Shown here one piece after another: positions 54,342-62,770 of a DNA stretch of 64,000 nt. Under the pieces are notes generated by a model. It searched no databases, was not told where the DNA came from, and was given only the letters and a program-made list of their open reading frames with translations. A program made the position numbers and the translations under genes. How positions within the stretch are numbered: position 1 is the stretch's first letter; the number at the start of each line of letters is the position of its first letter. Origin of the DNA: Candidatus Zhuqueibacterota bacterium (lineage in GTDB: Bacteria; Zhuqueibacterota; Zhuqueibacteria; Oceanimicrobiales; Oceanimicrobiaceae); NCBI GenBank assembly GCA_029261995.1, contig JAJDAF010000061.1, forward strand, positions 26,219 through 90,218, read 5' to 3'.

Positions 54342-54857
54342 ATGAAAGAACTGTTATACTTCTCTTCTTCAGACTTGATGATTCAAGTCTCCTACAAGAA
54401 AGACCTGAATTCGATTCACTATTTTTCACATAGAGAACTTTCCTTTGGTGAACGCGTCGTGGTAGAGCAGTATCTGCTCACCAATATAGCAGTGAAGACG
54501 GAGTATTACAAGAAACACCCCGCGATGCTAAACTACATTGGCGTCAACAGCCGACTGGTCAAGGACCTCAATCAGTTTCATCTCAAAAACACGATGAGCA
54601 CGGTCAAAGAGAAAGACCGGGACGTAGATGATACCGTCAAGTGCCTGATCTCGCAATCCATGTCCAACTACTATTTTGAGCAAATCGGTGACATCTTGGT
54701 GGAGATGAAAGACACTTCCAACAGTAGCAATGATGATGAGCTTTTCGGCCTCGCAAGCCGGCTGACCGCTCTGGTGGAAGCGTACAACGAACATTCAGAA
54801 AACAAGGTGACGATTGATGAACTTGTTCCAAGTGAACTCAAGGGGCTTTTTCGATAG
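54342..54857 (+). CDS. Hypothetical protein between lon and outer-membrane protein
   Basis: About 171 residues if ATG 54342 is the start (AGGGGT weakly upstream); an in-frame ATG at 54291 would add 17 residues. Not recognised. There is no signal peptide or membrane segment. Mixed composition with a basic N-terminal half ('YYKKHPAMLNYIGVNSRLVKDLNQFHLKNTM') and a more acidic C-terminal half ('DILVEMKDTSNSSNDDELFGLASRLTALVEAYNEH'), largely helical. It ends 37 nt before the barrel/TPR gene and may share its transcript. No function proposed. Confidence 0.6.
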   Translation: MKELLYFSSSDLMIQVSYKKDLNSIHYFSHRELSFGERVVVEQYLLTNIAVKTEYYKKHPAMLNYIGVNSRLVKDLNQFHLKNTMSTVKEKDRDVDDTVKCLISQSMSNYYFEQIGDILVEMKDTSNSSNDDELFGLASRLTALVEAYNEHSENKVTIDELVPSELKGLFR

Positions 54858-54894
54858 AATATTATGGAAACGAATGGTTATTTAGGAGTCTAGC

Positions 54895-56139
54895 ATGAAA
54901 AGAGTAGTACTTGCATCTGTGTGCATCTTGTCTCTGTTGGTTCTCGGAGATGGATTTGCCCAATCGAAATTGGGAATCGGAATGAACCTTGGAGCCCAGA
55001 GAATCTTTGGCGACCGCAAGAGCCCGTCTTTTGCACCAGCGGGAGAGGGCGTGCTGTCCTATCGTGTCGCTCCATTTGCTGACCTGGCCATCGCCGTCGG
55101 CTATGGCATGCTCAAATACGTGACGCCCCCAGGCTCCGGGACCACTACCACGGACATGGTCAACGCCGAGCTTAGAGGAAACCTTGAGGTGGTTTCCAAA
55201 GGCCCGTTTCGGCCCTATTTGACAGTTGGCGTGGGCCTGGCGCACTACAAGATTCGTGAACAGACAAGCCGGGTCAGTGATGGGTTGTTTATCGGCGGTG
55301 GTGGGTTCAAGTTCATGGTGAATCCGATGTTCGATATTTATGCGAGTGCTGATTACCGGTTCACCACCGGCGACACTTTTGATTCTACCGTCCTGGAAGG
55401 CAAGAGTAAAGACGGCTACTTGAATCTCCGCACCGGCGTGACCTATTACCTGGGTGGCGGCCGCCATGCGATACCCCAGATCATTGCCGATGAGCGAGCG
55501 CCCTTTATCGAGTTGGGTGATGAGCCTTACGCCATGGATGATGACGAAGCGTTTGATCAGCAACCCGTCGAGCGTACCGAAACCAAGAATATGGAAGAAT
55601 ATGTTCGCCTAAAGTCCAAGGTAGACCAATTGGTAGGCAACCTCGACTCTCATGAAAGCGAGATCTCCGATCTCCAGAGGAAACTGACCTCCAGAGCCAG
55701 TCGCCTGGGCAATCTGGAAACCAAAGCGTCACAGCGGCAGTCCGTGAAGCTACGCAGCAATTCAAATATGTCCAGCTTCGCCGATGTCTACCAGGAAGCC
55801 TTAACTCAATTCTATAACAAGAACCACTCCGAGGCGGTTTCCCTGTTCCGGCTCCTGCTTCAGCAGTATCCCAGCCACAGTCTCGCCGGGAATTGCCAGT
55901 TCTGGTTGGGACAAAGTCTCTACACGATGGATCAGTACCAGGAAGCCATCGATGAGTTCTTCAAGGTGCTGAGCTTCGACCGTTCGCTGAAGAAAGACGA
56001 CGCATTATTCTATCTCGGCAAGGTCTACCTGAAGCTCGGTTCTGGTGAAAGAGCGCGGGAATCATTTGCACGCCTCATGCGAGATTACCCACGAAGCGAG
56101 TATGTCTCACGAGCGAAGAATTACGTGGACAAACTCTAG
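54895..56139 (+). CDS. Outer-membrane beta-barrel fused to coiled coil and YbgF/CpoB-like TPR domain
   Basis: 414 residues; ATG follows TTAGGAG. Signal peptide (residues 1-22, VVLASVCILSLLVLGDGFAQ). Residues 25-190 alternate like an eight-stranded porin-type barrel ('GIGMNLGAQRIFGDRKSPSF', 'VAPFADLAIAVGYGMLKY', 'FRPYLTVGVGLAHYKI', 'LNLRTGVTYYLGGGRH'). Residues 225-285 are a heptad-like coiled coil ('SKVDQLVGNLDSHESEISDLQRKL'). Residues 300-414 hold TPR repeats of the YbgF/CpoB kind ('YQEALTQFYNKNHSEAVSLFRLLLQQYPSHSLAGNCQFWLGQSLYTM', 'DALFYLGKVYLKLGSGERARESFARLMRDYPRS'). Usually these are separate proteins; here one polypeptide would tie outer membrane to periplasmic partners. Confidence 0.75.
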   Translation: MKRVVLASVCILSLLVLGDGFAQSKLGIGMNLGAQRIFGDRKSPSFAPAGEGVLSYRVAPFADLAIAVGYGMLKYVTPPGSGTTTTDMVNAELRGNLEVVSKGPFRPYLTVGVGLAHYKIREQTSRVSDGLFIGGGGFKFMVNPMFDIYASADYRFTTGDTFDSTVLEGKSKDGYLNLRTGVTYYLGGGRHAIPQIIADERAPFIELGDEPYAMDDDEAFDQQPVERTETKNMEEYVRLKSKVDQLVGNLDSHESEISDLQRKLTSRASRLGNLETKASQRQSVKLRSNSNMSSFADVYQEALTQFYNKNHSEAVSLFRLLLQQYPSHSLAGNCQFWLGQSLYTMDQYQEAIDEFFKVLSFDRSLKKDDALFYLGKVYLKLGSGERARESFARLMRDYPRSEYVSRAKNYVDKL

Positions 56140-56161
56140 CCGCACTGCCATCCGCCATTCG

Positions 56162-56236
56162 GGTGGATGACCGGCCGCAATCACACCGATTTCGTGCATG
56201 CGGCCGGTGATCCACCTTATTTTGTCTTGATTTTTT
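56162..56236 (+). terminator. Strong rho-independent terminator
   Basis: An 18-nt arm (56162-56179, GGTGGATGACCGGCCGCA) pairs with 56199-56216 with one mismatch, followed by a T-rich stretch (TTATTTTGTCTTGATTTTTT). It closes the lon-distal transcript; the T tract overlaps the start of the next promoter. Confidence 0.85.
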
Positions 56237-56254
56237 CGATATTTTTCTTACCTT
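56227..56254 (+). promoter_or_regulatory. Candidate promoter of REC-PAS-GAF gene
   Basis: TTGATT (56227-56232), 16-nt spacer, TACCTT (56249-56254) continuing as TACCTTTT, about 55 nt before the ATG at 56310. The -10 follows the TAnnTT form seen elsewhere in the window. Confidence 0.4.
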
Positions 56255-56309
56255 TTCTCCGTATCGCTTTCCAATTCCATTCTCACCTTTAGAAAAGACC
56301 GGAGCCGGG

Positions 56310-58316
56310 ATGACTCGTCTTGCCATGCTCATAGCTGGTACCAGCAGTTCCTACCTTGAGATATCAAGAAAGATGCTCAGGTTTCACTACGAGCAGTGTG
56401 ATGTTGACTTCGCGCACAGCGCGAGGGAATGCATTGAAAAGGCCACCACACGCAGTTATGAACTCATTCTTTTCGACTATGAGCTCGGCGACCAGAACGG
56501 GCTTGACGTTGTGGAAGCTCTGCGCGACGCGGGTGTCGAAACACCTCAGATCATGCTCATCGATGAGGGGGATGAAATCAAGGCCGTTCAAGCAATTGAA
56601 ATGGGCGCATCCGACTACATCCTGAAGACTCGAGGCTACTTGACTGCCTTGCCATTCACCGTCCGGAACATCCTGGAAAAGAAACAAACCGGTGCGCAAC
56701 CCACCCACGAGATGCCCGAGCAAAAAACTGCGCCACCGGCCCTGCCCGCCAGATCAGAAGGATATTTTATACTTGACCGAAAAGGTCGTGTTCTTTCCGC
56801 GAACCAGGACATTCAACGAATTACGCAATTCAGCGAGACCGAACTCCTGGAATTGACCATATCAGATTTGCTACCGGATGACTTGCAGAAATCATTCTAC
56901 GACCGCCTGCAAACTCTGGCATCGAACGGCCATTCCGGTAAAGAGTTCAAAACCGAACTGGTCAACAAAAGGGGAGAGCGAATCGCCATCGAACTCATTC
57001 TAGCGGCGATCAAAGATGAGCATCAGAACGTGCTGAGCTATCGTGGGCGCATCGTAAAAAATTACGACCGGCTCAGCGCGGTGGCAGGCGACGATTATTC
57101 CGTGGACCAGCTCGGGATGGTGAACGACCTTTCGAAACTCATGGCCGCGAGCTACGGGACGCCACTCAATATTTTCCTTGAACGACTGGCAGAAAGCATC
57201 TGTCAGATATTCCGCTTCCAACGATCGACAATTGCGCTGCTGGACAAGCGCAAAAAGGTGTTTGTGAAGCAGGCCATGGTAGGCTACGCTTCATTTCCAC
57301 TCTCGGAGAGCAGAAGTATTGAAGTTCCGGAAGAGGTCATCACACGGGTATTTTCGGATCGATTCCGCATCAAAGTGCTGTACTACAACGAGGACCACCG
57401 CAATACCGCAAGCTACCTCAATTCCAAATACCCGGAGCGCCGGTCGCAACGGCGCAGGCCGCCTGCCCAGTGGCATCATCGAGACCTGGTACTCGTCAAT
57501 CTGATGGACCGCGAGGGAGCGACTTTCGGCTACATCTCGCTGGACCGTCCGGTCGCCGAGTTTGTGCCCATGCGAGACACGTTCCACAATATCGAGATCT
57601 ACGGGCAATTGCTGGCGTTTGCTATTGAGAACTTCTATCAGTTTTCAGCCCTTGAACAAAGGGAGAGGCGAATGAAGCAAATCCTGGTTACGAGCAACAT
57701 CTTCAAGTTGCACTTGTCCCTGAGCGAGCTGATGAAGGAAGTTGTGTGGTCTATACGTTTTTCACTCAATTACAATCTGGTCGCACTGGGTCTGATCAGC
57801 AAGAAGACTGGAATGCTGGAAATGAAGGCGGTCGCTTGCGAAGACAAAATAAAGCGGTACCAACTGTCGGCGCTGCATTTTCCTCTTGGGCCGTTGTCCA
57901 AGTTGATGCGCGGCGAGTACAGTTGCGGGCGGGCCTTCTTTGTCGCGAAGCAAGAGGAAGTTCTGCAGGCGTTCAAACACATTTATTATGGCCCGGTTGG
58001 GACAGAGTCGGGCAATGGCCGTTGGCCAGCATGTGGTCTGCTTCTGGTCCCGGTCAAATCCCAGGCAGGCAAGATTGTCGGCTGCTTGCTCGTGGATGAT
58101 CCGGCGAACAACAAACTGCCTGACAAGGACACCCTGAGCATCCTTGAAATCATGTCCAATCAAATAGCGGTCGCAATCGACAATCGCATTCTTTATATCA
58201 AATCCAGGCAACAGAAAGATCGCCCGCAAGACAGCACACCGCCACGTCGGGGCTTCTCAGCCGAATATGTGACAACCGACGGCCGGCAGAGATTCGTCGA
58301 TAGATTCTTCAAATGA
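56310..58316 (+). CDS. REC-PAS-GAF-GAF sensory protein without output domain
   Basis: 668 residues. Residues 1-120 are a receiver domain with phosphoacceptor Asp in 'LILFDYELGDQNGLDVV' and the conserved Lys in 'GASDYILKTRGY'; the usual Thr/Ser switch residue position reads 'LIDEGDE', so signalling may differ. Residues 145-250 are a PAS domain ('YFILDRKGRVLSANQDIQRITQFSETELLELTISDLL'). Two GAF-like domains follow (about 270-445 and 460-640, e.g. 'KTGMLEMKAVACEDKIKRYQLSAL', 'LLLVPVKSQAGKIVGCLLVDD'). No kinase, GGDEF or phosphatase domain is attached, so it must act through a partner, perhaps in the partner-switching cluster downstream. Confidence 0.8.
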   Translation: MTRLAMLIAGTSSSYLEISRKMLRFHYEQCDVDFAHSARECIEKATTRSYELILFDYELGDQNGLDVVEALRDAGVETPQIMLIDEGDEIKAVQAIEMGASDYILKTRGYLTALPFTVRNILEKKQTGAQPTHEMPEQKTAPPALPARSEGYFILDRKGRVLSANQDIQRITQFSETELLELTISDLLPDDLQKSFYDRLQTLASNGHSGKEFKTELVNKRGERIAIELILAAIKDEHQNVLSYRGRIVKNYDRLSAVAGDDYSVDQLGMVNDLSKLMAASYGTPLNIFLERLAESICQIFRFQRSTIALLDKRKKVFVKQAMVGYASFPLSESRSIEVPEEVITRVFSDRFRIKVLYYNEDHRNTASYLNSKYPERRSQRRRPPAQWHHRDLVLVNLMDREGATFGYISLDRPVAEFVPMRDTFHNIEIYGQLLAFAIENFYQFSALEQRERRMKQILVTSNIFKLHLSLSELMKEVVWSIRFSLNYNLVALGLISKKTGMLEMKAVACEDKIKRYQLSALHFPLGPLSKLMRGEYSCGRAFFVAKQEEVLQAFKHIYYGPVGTESGNGRWPACGLLLVPVKSQAGKIVGCLLVDDPANNKLPDKDTLSILEIMSNQIAVAIDNRILYIKSRQQKDRPQDSTPPRRGFSAEYVTTDGRQRFVDRFFK

Positions 58317-58369
58317 GCCTTCCTCAGCACCCGGTTTATACGGTGTCACAGGTACTACAGCGATTTATC

Positions 58370-58398
58370 TTGCTTTCGTATGCACGTTTATTTAATTT
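58370..58398 (+). promoter_or_regulatory. Candidate promoter of lipoprotein gene
   Basis: TTGCTT (58370-58375), 17-nt spacer containing ATGCAC, TAATTT (58393-58398), about 54 nt before the lipoprotein start. Third occurrence of the TTGCTT-N17-TAAT pattern. Confidence 0.35.
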
Positions 58399-58451
58399 TC
58401 GGGATCTTACTTGAGAACAACCCGGGATTATTCTGTTGCGGTTATTTGTAG

Positions 58452-59756
58452 GTGATAGTGAGCAATTTCACCAGGGAAAGGACAGTCACGATCTATCATA
58501 AAGCAATTCTCGTTTTTGTTTCGTTAAGCCTGTTGTTCGGCTGTGCGGACCGGGAGCGTTCGAACCCGCTTGACCCGGCAAACCCGGACACCGGCGGCAA
58601 ACCAGCAGACTTGAGTGTCAGCGCAAGCCGCGATACGGTGCGATTGCGCTGGCAACGAATTCAACTTGGAGACGTCACGGGCATTCAGGTGCACCGCAGA
58701 ACCGGCAGCGATACGGAGTTTGCTCCATTGGTGCTGGTGCCCCCAAGTGAAAACCAGTTCACCGACACGGATGTTACCTTCGGCGTCGATTATGCATACC
58801 AGATCAGTGCCATCGGAATCGACTTCGAAAGCAGCAGATCGGAAGCGGTGCAGGTTGAGCCGGGGCCAACCTTCAATTGGGTCGGTGACAATCCTGGCGG
58901 CATCAATCGTCTGCTGAAGCTGTCCCATGACTCGCGACACATTGTCTCGACCTCAACAGGATTTCTCACCGCGATCGATATCGAGGCCATCCCCGACGGC
59001 GGGCAGGTTTGGGTTCTCGACTTTCTTACACCGACGCTATCGCAGGCTATACGTGTTGCTTTTGATGGCACCGTGCTGTTGCCACTCATCACACTTCGAG
59101 CGGCCGCCGACGCCGCGGTTGTGGAAGCTACCGGAGAACTCTGGGTTGCAGATTCCAGAGACAGCACGGTTTTCAAATACAGCATGGACGCCGTGCAGAA
59201 GCTTGCGGTGAGCGGGTTCGCCAAAGCAGTAACCGTCGGTGTTGATCAGCGCGACGGCTCTTGCTGGGTCGGCGACCAGGATGCCGCTCGCATCTCCAAG
59301 ATCGACAGTTCAGGTCAGGTCGCCGAGGTTTCTCCGGTCGGCTTTGGCCCCATCAAATGGTTGGCTGTCAATTCACGCGACGGCAGTGTTTGGGTCACGG
59401 ATGGCAATGAGATCTCCAAATTGGATGAGTCGGGGAATTTGCTGTTCAGGCTCGGCGACGGATTCAGCGATGCTCGCAAACTGGCAGTCAACGACTCTAC
59501 CGGAGCCGTGTGGGTCGCAGACTGGGGAACATCCGCAATCATCAAATACAGCGACATCGGGGTCAGGCTCGCCGAAACGACAGGATTTACGCGTCCGGCG
59601 GACCTGTCGGTGAATTTGTTTGACAACACATGCCTGGTTGCGGACACTGAGAATCACAGATTGGTTAAGATATCTGCCGATGGTCAGTCCCAGTTTACCC
59701 TGCAAGACGGTCTTAGCTTTCCAAGTGCCGTTGATGTGCAAAACGCGTCTGAATGA
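58452..59756 (+). CDS. Lipoprotein with fibronectin-like domain and NHL-type beta-propeller
   Basis: 434 residues, GTG start at 58452 (start uncertain). The signal peptide ends in a lipobox 'LLFGC' with Cys at about residue 31, followed by 'NPLDPANPDTGG', a mature N-terminus common in FCB lipoproteins. Residues 50-140 look like a fibronectin type III domain ('PADLSVSASRDTVRLRWQRI', 'YAYQISAIGIDFESSRSEAVQV'). The remainder is a propeller of NHL/Vgb-like blades ('GELWVADSRDSTVFKYSMDAVQKL', 'GSCWVGDQDAARISKIDSSGQV', 'GAVWVADWGTSAIIKYSD', 'TCLVADTENHRLVKIS'). It is likely anchored in the outer or inner membrane. Ligand unknown. Confidence 0.75.
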   Translation: MIVSNFTRERTVTIYHKAILVFVSLSLLFGCADRERSNPLDPANPDTGGKPADLSVSASRDTVRLRWQRIQLGDVTGIQVHRRTGSDTEFAPLVLVPPSENQFTDTDVTFGVDYAYQISAIGIDFESSRSEAVQVEPGPTFNWVGDNPGGINRLLKLSHDSRHIVSTSTGFLTAIDIEAIPDGGQVWVLDFLTPTLSQAIRVAFDGTVLLPLITLRAAADAAVVEATGELWVADSRDSTVFKYSMDAVQKLAVSGFAKAVTVGVDQRDGSCWVGDQDAARISKIDSSGQVAEVSPVGFGPIKWLAVNSRDGSVWVTDGNEISKLDESGNLLFRLGDGFSDARKLAVNDSTGAVWVADWGTSAIIKYSDIGVRLAETTGFTRPADLSVNLFDNTCLVADTENHRLVKISADGQSQFTLQDGLSFPSAVDVQNASE

Positions 59757-59908
59757 ATCATTTCCACGCCTAGCCCGTAAGGAATCTTCTGTAACTCGCC
59801 CTGTGCCGTTGACCGGCATGTGTCGATTGGAAGAGAGAACAGACCTGACGTTTGGTCGGTCAACGGGAGCCACAATGAGAACGTGCGTATTTCACAAAGG
59901 AGGAATTC

Positions 59909-60259
59909 ATGGAAGGGTTTGAAGTTACAAAGAACGAGAATGGCGGCGTAGCCATTCTTAACGTCAAGGGATACCTTGATGCGCATACAGCTCCGGCCCT
60001 TGAATCAGCTTTTCAGGAGCTGGTAGATGAGAAGAAATTCAGGATCGTCGTAAATTTCACGGAGCTGAGTTATATCAGCAGCGCCGGCTTGGGCGTCTTC
60101 ATGGGTTTTATTGAAGACATACGGAAGAACGGCGGCGACATCAAATTGAGCAGCATGAAGCCAAAGATATTTCGAGTGTTTGATCTGCTTGGCTTCCCCA
60201 CGCTTTACGATATTCTCGATGAAGAATCCGCTGCCATTGAAAAGTTTGCCAAACTATAG
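59909..60259 (+). CDS. STAS-domain anti-sigma factor antagonist
   Basis: 116 residues, strong AAAGGAGG before the ATG. A single STAS domain: 'VAILNVKGYLDAHTAPALESAFQELV', phosphorylation loop 'ELSYISSAGLGVFMGFIEDIRKNGGDIKL', 'VFDLLGFPTLYDI'. It is the RsbV/SpoIIAA-type partner. Directly followed by an RsbW-like kinase and a PP2C phosphatase, i.e. a complete partner-switching unit. The sigma factor it would control is not in the window; in some FCB bacteria such units control non-sigma targets. Confidence 0.92.
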   Translation: MEGFEVTKNENGGVAILNVKGYLDAHTAPALESAFQELVDEKKFRIVVNFTELSYISSAGLGVFMGFIEDIRKNGGDIKLSSMKPKIFRVFDLLGFPTLYDILDEESAAIEKFAKL

Positions 60260-60312
60260 CGTGAAGCAGGTGAACAGGACGACGAACTCAAACACTCAAT
60301 CCGAGCCAGAAG

Positions 60313-60753
60313 GTGGTGAAAACGTTGCCTAAGACTCAAAAAAAATATCAGATCAAGATTCCGAGCCAGGCCGACAATCTGGTGCTGATCCGGGATTTGG
60401 TCTCACGCGTCGCAGCCCAGGTGGGTTTCGACAATGACGAAGCAAGCAAGATTGAGTTGGCTGTAGATGAGGCATGCACGAACGTCATCAGGCATGCCTA
60501 CGGCAACAACTCAAATGAAGTTATAGACGTTCTTATCAAGATAGATGCGAAAAAACTGACCATCATAGTCTCAGATAAGGGCAAAGGATTTGAGCCGGAC
60601 CACGTTGCGGTCCCCGATCTCGGAGAGTCGATCAGAAGCGGCAAGAAAGGTGGCTTGGGTATCTGTTTGATCAAAACTTTAATGGACAAAGTGGATTTTG
60701 AAATCAAGCCTGGCCTCAAGAATCAGGTCAAAATGACAAAGTACCTGAGTTAG
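60313..60753 (+). CDS. RsbW-like anti-sigma serine kinase (HATPase)
   Basis: 146 residues with the GHKL boxes: N box 'KIELAVDEACTNVIRHAYGNN', G1 'VSDKGKGFEPDHV', G2 'KGGLGICLIKTLMD'. It phosphorylates STAS antagonists and is normally held off its target by unphosphorylated antagonist. The start is ambiguous: GTG 60313, GTG 60316 or TTG 60325, the last having AGAAGGTGG at proper distance. It follows the STAS gene by 53 nt and precedes the PP2C gene by 4 nt. Confidence 0.9.
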   Translation: MVKTLPKTQKKYQIKIPSQADNLVLIRDLVSRVAAQVGFDNDEASKIELAVDEACTNVIRHAYGNNSNEVIDVLIKIDAKKLTIIVSDKGKGFEPDHVAVPDLGESIRSGKKGGLGICLIKTLMDKVDFEIKPGLKNQVKMTKYLS

Positions 60754-60757
60754 GCTC

Positions 60758-62479
60758 GTGGAAACTGACCTACACGAAAAGTACGAACTTCAGGCGCTGT
60801 TCGACCTGAGCAAAGCCCTCAATTCATCCCTCAACCTAAAAACTATCCTTGACACAATTCTCCTGACCCCGATGGGGAAGCTCCTGATAGCCAAGGGCAT
60901 CGTCTTGGTGGCAAAGGATGGCCATGGATTTGAGGTCGAGGCGCTCAAAGGCCTTGCCAGGAACATGCTGGGACGGGTAGTTGAAATCGACGCTTTCCCG
61001 GACGGCCCCACTTACCTGAAAGATCTTCCTCCGTCAGCTTGGCAAGCCTTGCTGTCGAAGAATGGCATCGAAGTCGTTATCCCAATTTTGCATGATGGCA
61101 AGGAGCTGGGTTTGATCGGATTCGGCAAGAAAGTAGTCCCGATTGAGATCACCGACTCCGAAATGGATTATTTGCATTCACTCTCCAATATCGCTGCGAC
61201 GGCCGTGCAGAACGGGGTCATCTTCCAGCAGCTCAACACCTCAAACCGCAAGCTCGAAAAGAAGGTGCAAGAGCTAAACACCCTGTCGGAAATCGTGCGG
61301 GAGCTTAACTCGACGCTGTCGAGCCTGGACAGCGAGCGCGTCATCAACCTACTTGCCTATTCTATCATGGGCGAGATGATGGTCAATCGCTGCCTGATAT
61401 TCCTCGGCGATAGGGGAGGGCTCACTTTGTCACTCAGCAAGGGTGTCCCCGAGGAGCAAGCAAAAGAGTTCCTCAAGCCCGAGTTGGTGGAGCAGTTACA
61501 GGGGCTCAATGAACCTATTTTTGCGACCAGTGAGCCCGACGAGACGCTCAGCAAAACTTTGAGCGACGCTGGAATTGCAGTTGTGGTTCCAATGCTGGTT
61601 GAGAACAAGCCGAAGGGAGTTTTGGCCCTTGGTGAGAAAATCACCCGATTGCCGTTTGTAAAGGACGAGTTGAGTTTTCTGTCGATTCTCGGCAGTTGGT
61701 CGATGATTTCCATCGAGACAGCGAGGCTCATTGAGCAGGAACTGCAGAAGCAGAAGCTTGATGAGGAACTAAGAATCGCCAGCGACATACAGCGACAGTT
61801 GCTGCCTGAGACTTGTCCGTCGCTGGATGGCTATGAGATCGCTGCCATCAACTATCCGTCGCTGCATGTCGGAGGTGACTACTACGACTGCATCAAGAAA
61901 AATGATGATGAATACGTTTTCTGCATTGCCGACGTTTCGGGCAAGGGCGCCCCGGCTGCGCTGATCATGTCAAATCTGCAAGCAAGCCTGCGCGTCATGG
62001 TCGATGCGGACATTCCGTTGAATGAAATCGTGCAGAAAATCAACAAGATCATCTACACCAACACGCCCTTTGACAAATTTATCACCGCATTTTTTGGTGT
62101 CCTGAATGTCAAGAACGGCGAGATTACCTACGTCAACGCCGGACACAACCCGCCCTATCTCTACCACGCCGATCTGTCCTTTCGGACCCTCGATTGCGGT
62201 GGCCTGATCCTTGGAATGATGCCCGTTGTGGCTTACGAGCAAGAAACCCTGTCACTCGTAGCGGGTGACTGTCTGGTCATGTTCACCGATGGCGTCTCCG
62301 AAGCCATGAATGCAGAGAGTGAGGAGTTCGAGGAGCATCGCATCGAAAAATGTGTTAGCGACAGCTATGCGATGGGAGCGCAAGGCGTTATGCAACATCT
62401 GATAGACGAGGTTGAAGCCTTCTCAGCGGGCATGCCGCAAGCGGACGACATCACCGTCATGGTGATTAGAGCATTGTAA
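60758..62479 (+). CDS. GAF-domain PP2C (SpoIIE-type) phosphatase, RsbU/P-like
   Basis: 573 residues, GTG start. Two GAF-like domains at about 15-165 ('LFDLSKALNSSLNLKTILDTILL', 'IPILHDGKELGLIGFGKK') and 180-325 ('LVENKPKGVLALGEKI'), a coiled linker ('IEQELQKQKLDEELRIASDIQRQLLPE'), then the phosphatase with metal-binding 'HVGGDYYDCIKK', 'ADVSGKGAPAAL', 'VNAGHNPPYLY' and 'MFTDGVSEAMN'. It dephosphorylates the STAS antagonist in response to a signal bound by the GAF domains. It is packed with the kinase gene. Confidence 0.92.
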   Translation: METDLHEKYELQALFDLSKALNSSLNLKTILDTILLTPMGKLLIAKGIVLVAKDGHGFEVEALKGLARNMLGRVVEIDAFPDGPTYLKDLPPSAWQALLSKNGIEVVIPILHDGKELGLIGFGKKVVPIEITDSEMDYLHSLSNIAATAVQNGVIFQQLNTSNRKLEKKVQELNTLSEIVRELNSTLSSLDSERVINLLAYSIMGEMMVNRCLIFLGDRGGLTLSLSKGVPEEQAKEFLKPELVEQLQGLNEPIFATSEPDETLSKTLSDAGIAVVVPMLVENKPKGVLALGEKITRLPFVKDELSFLSILGSWSMISIETARLIEQELQKQKLDEELRIASDIQRQLLPETCPSLDGYEIAAINYPSLHVGGDYYDCIKKNDDEYVFCIADVSGKGAPAALIMSNLQASLRVMVDADIPLNEIVQKINKIIYTNTPFDKFITAFFGVLNVKNGEITYVNAGHNPPYLYHADLSFRTLDCGGLILGMMPVVAYEQETLSLVAGDCLVMFTDGVSEAMNAESEEFEEHRIEKCVSDSYAMGAQGVMQHLIDEVEAFSAGMPQADDITVMVIRAL

Positions 62480-62579
62480 GATAAATCTAACCGAGTCCCC
62501 TGTTCGACGATGAGTCCGGGAGCGCCCGCTGACGCCAGGCATCTGAGCAAAAATATTCTACTCCCTGTGGCCTTTCCCC

Positions 62580-62609
62580 TTGTTTATTGAACTTGAATTT
62601 TACTATATT
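62580..62609 (+). promoter_or_regulatory. Candidate promoter of REC-PP2C gene
   Basis: TTGTTT (62580-62585), 18-nt spacer, TATATT (62604-62609). The transcript would carry a 5' leader of about 150 nt before ATG 62771. The 290-nt gap 62480-62770 holds nothing else that I can identify. Confidence 0.35.
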
Positions 62610-62770
62610 AGCCCTTGACCTGGCGGAGAATGTCGAGCACCCTTAAGCCAGTTGCTGCTCGCACTCCGTTTTCAAGGACGGACGCAAGTCGCACCGATTG
62701 ATGACCGTGTATCGTTCGACTTGCAGCGATGAGACAATTTTCGGTCAAGGAGTACGAACCCGCGGAACCC

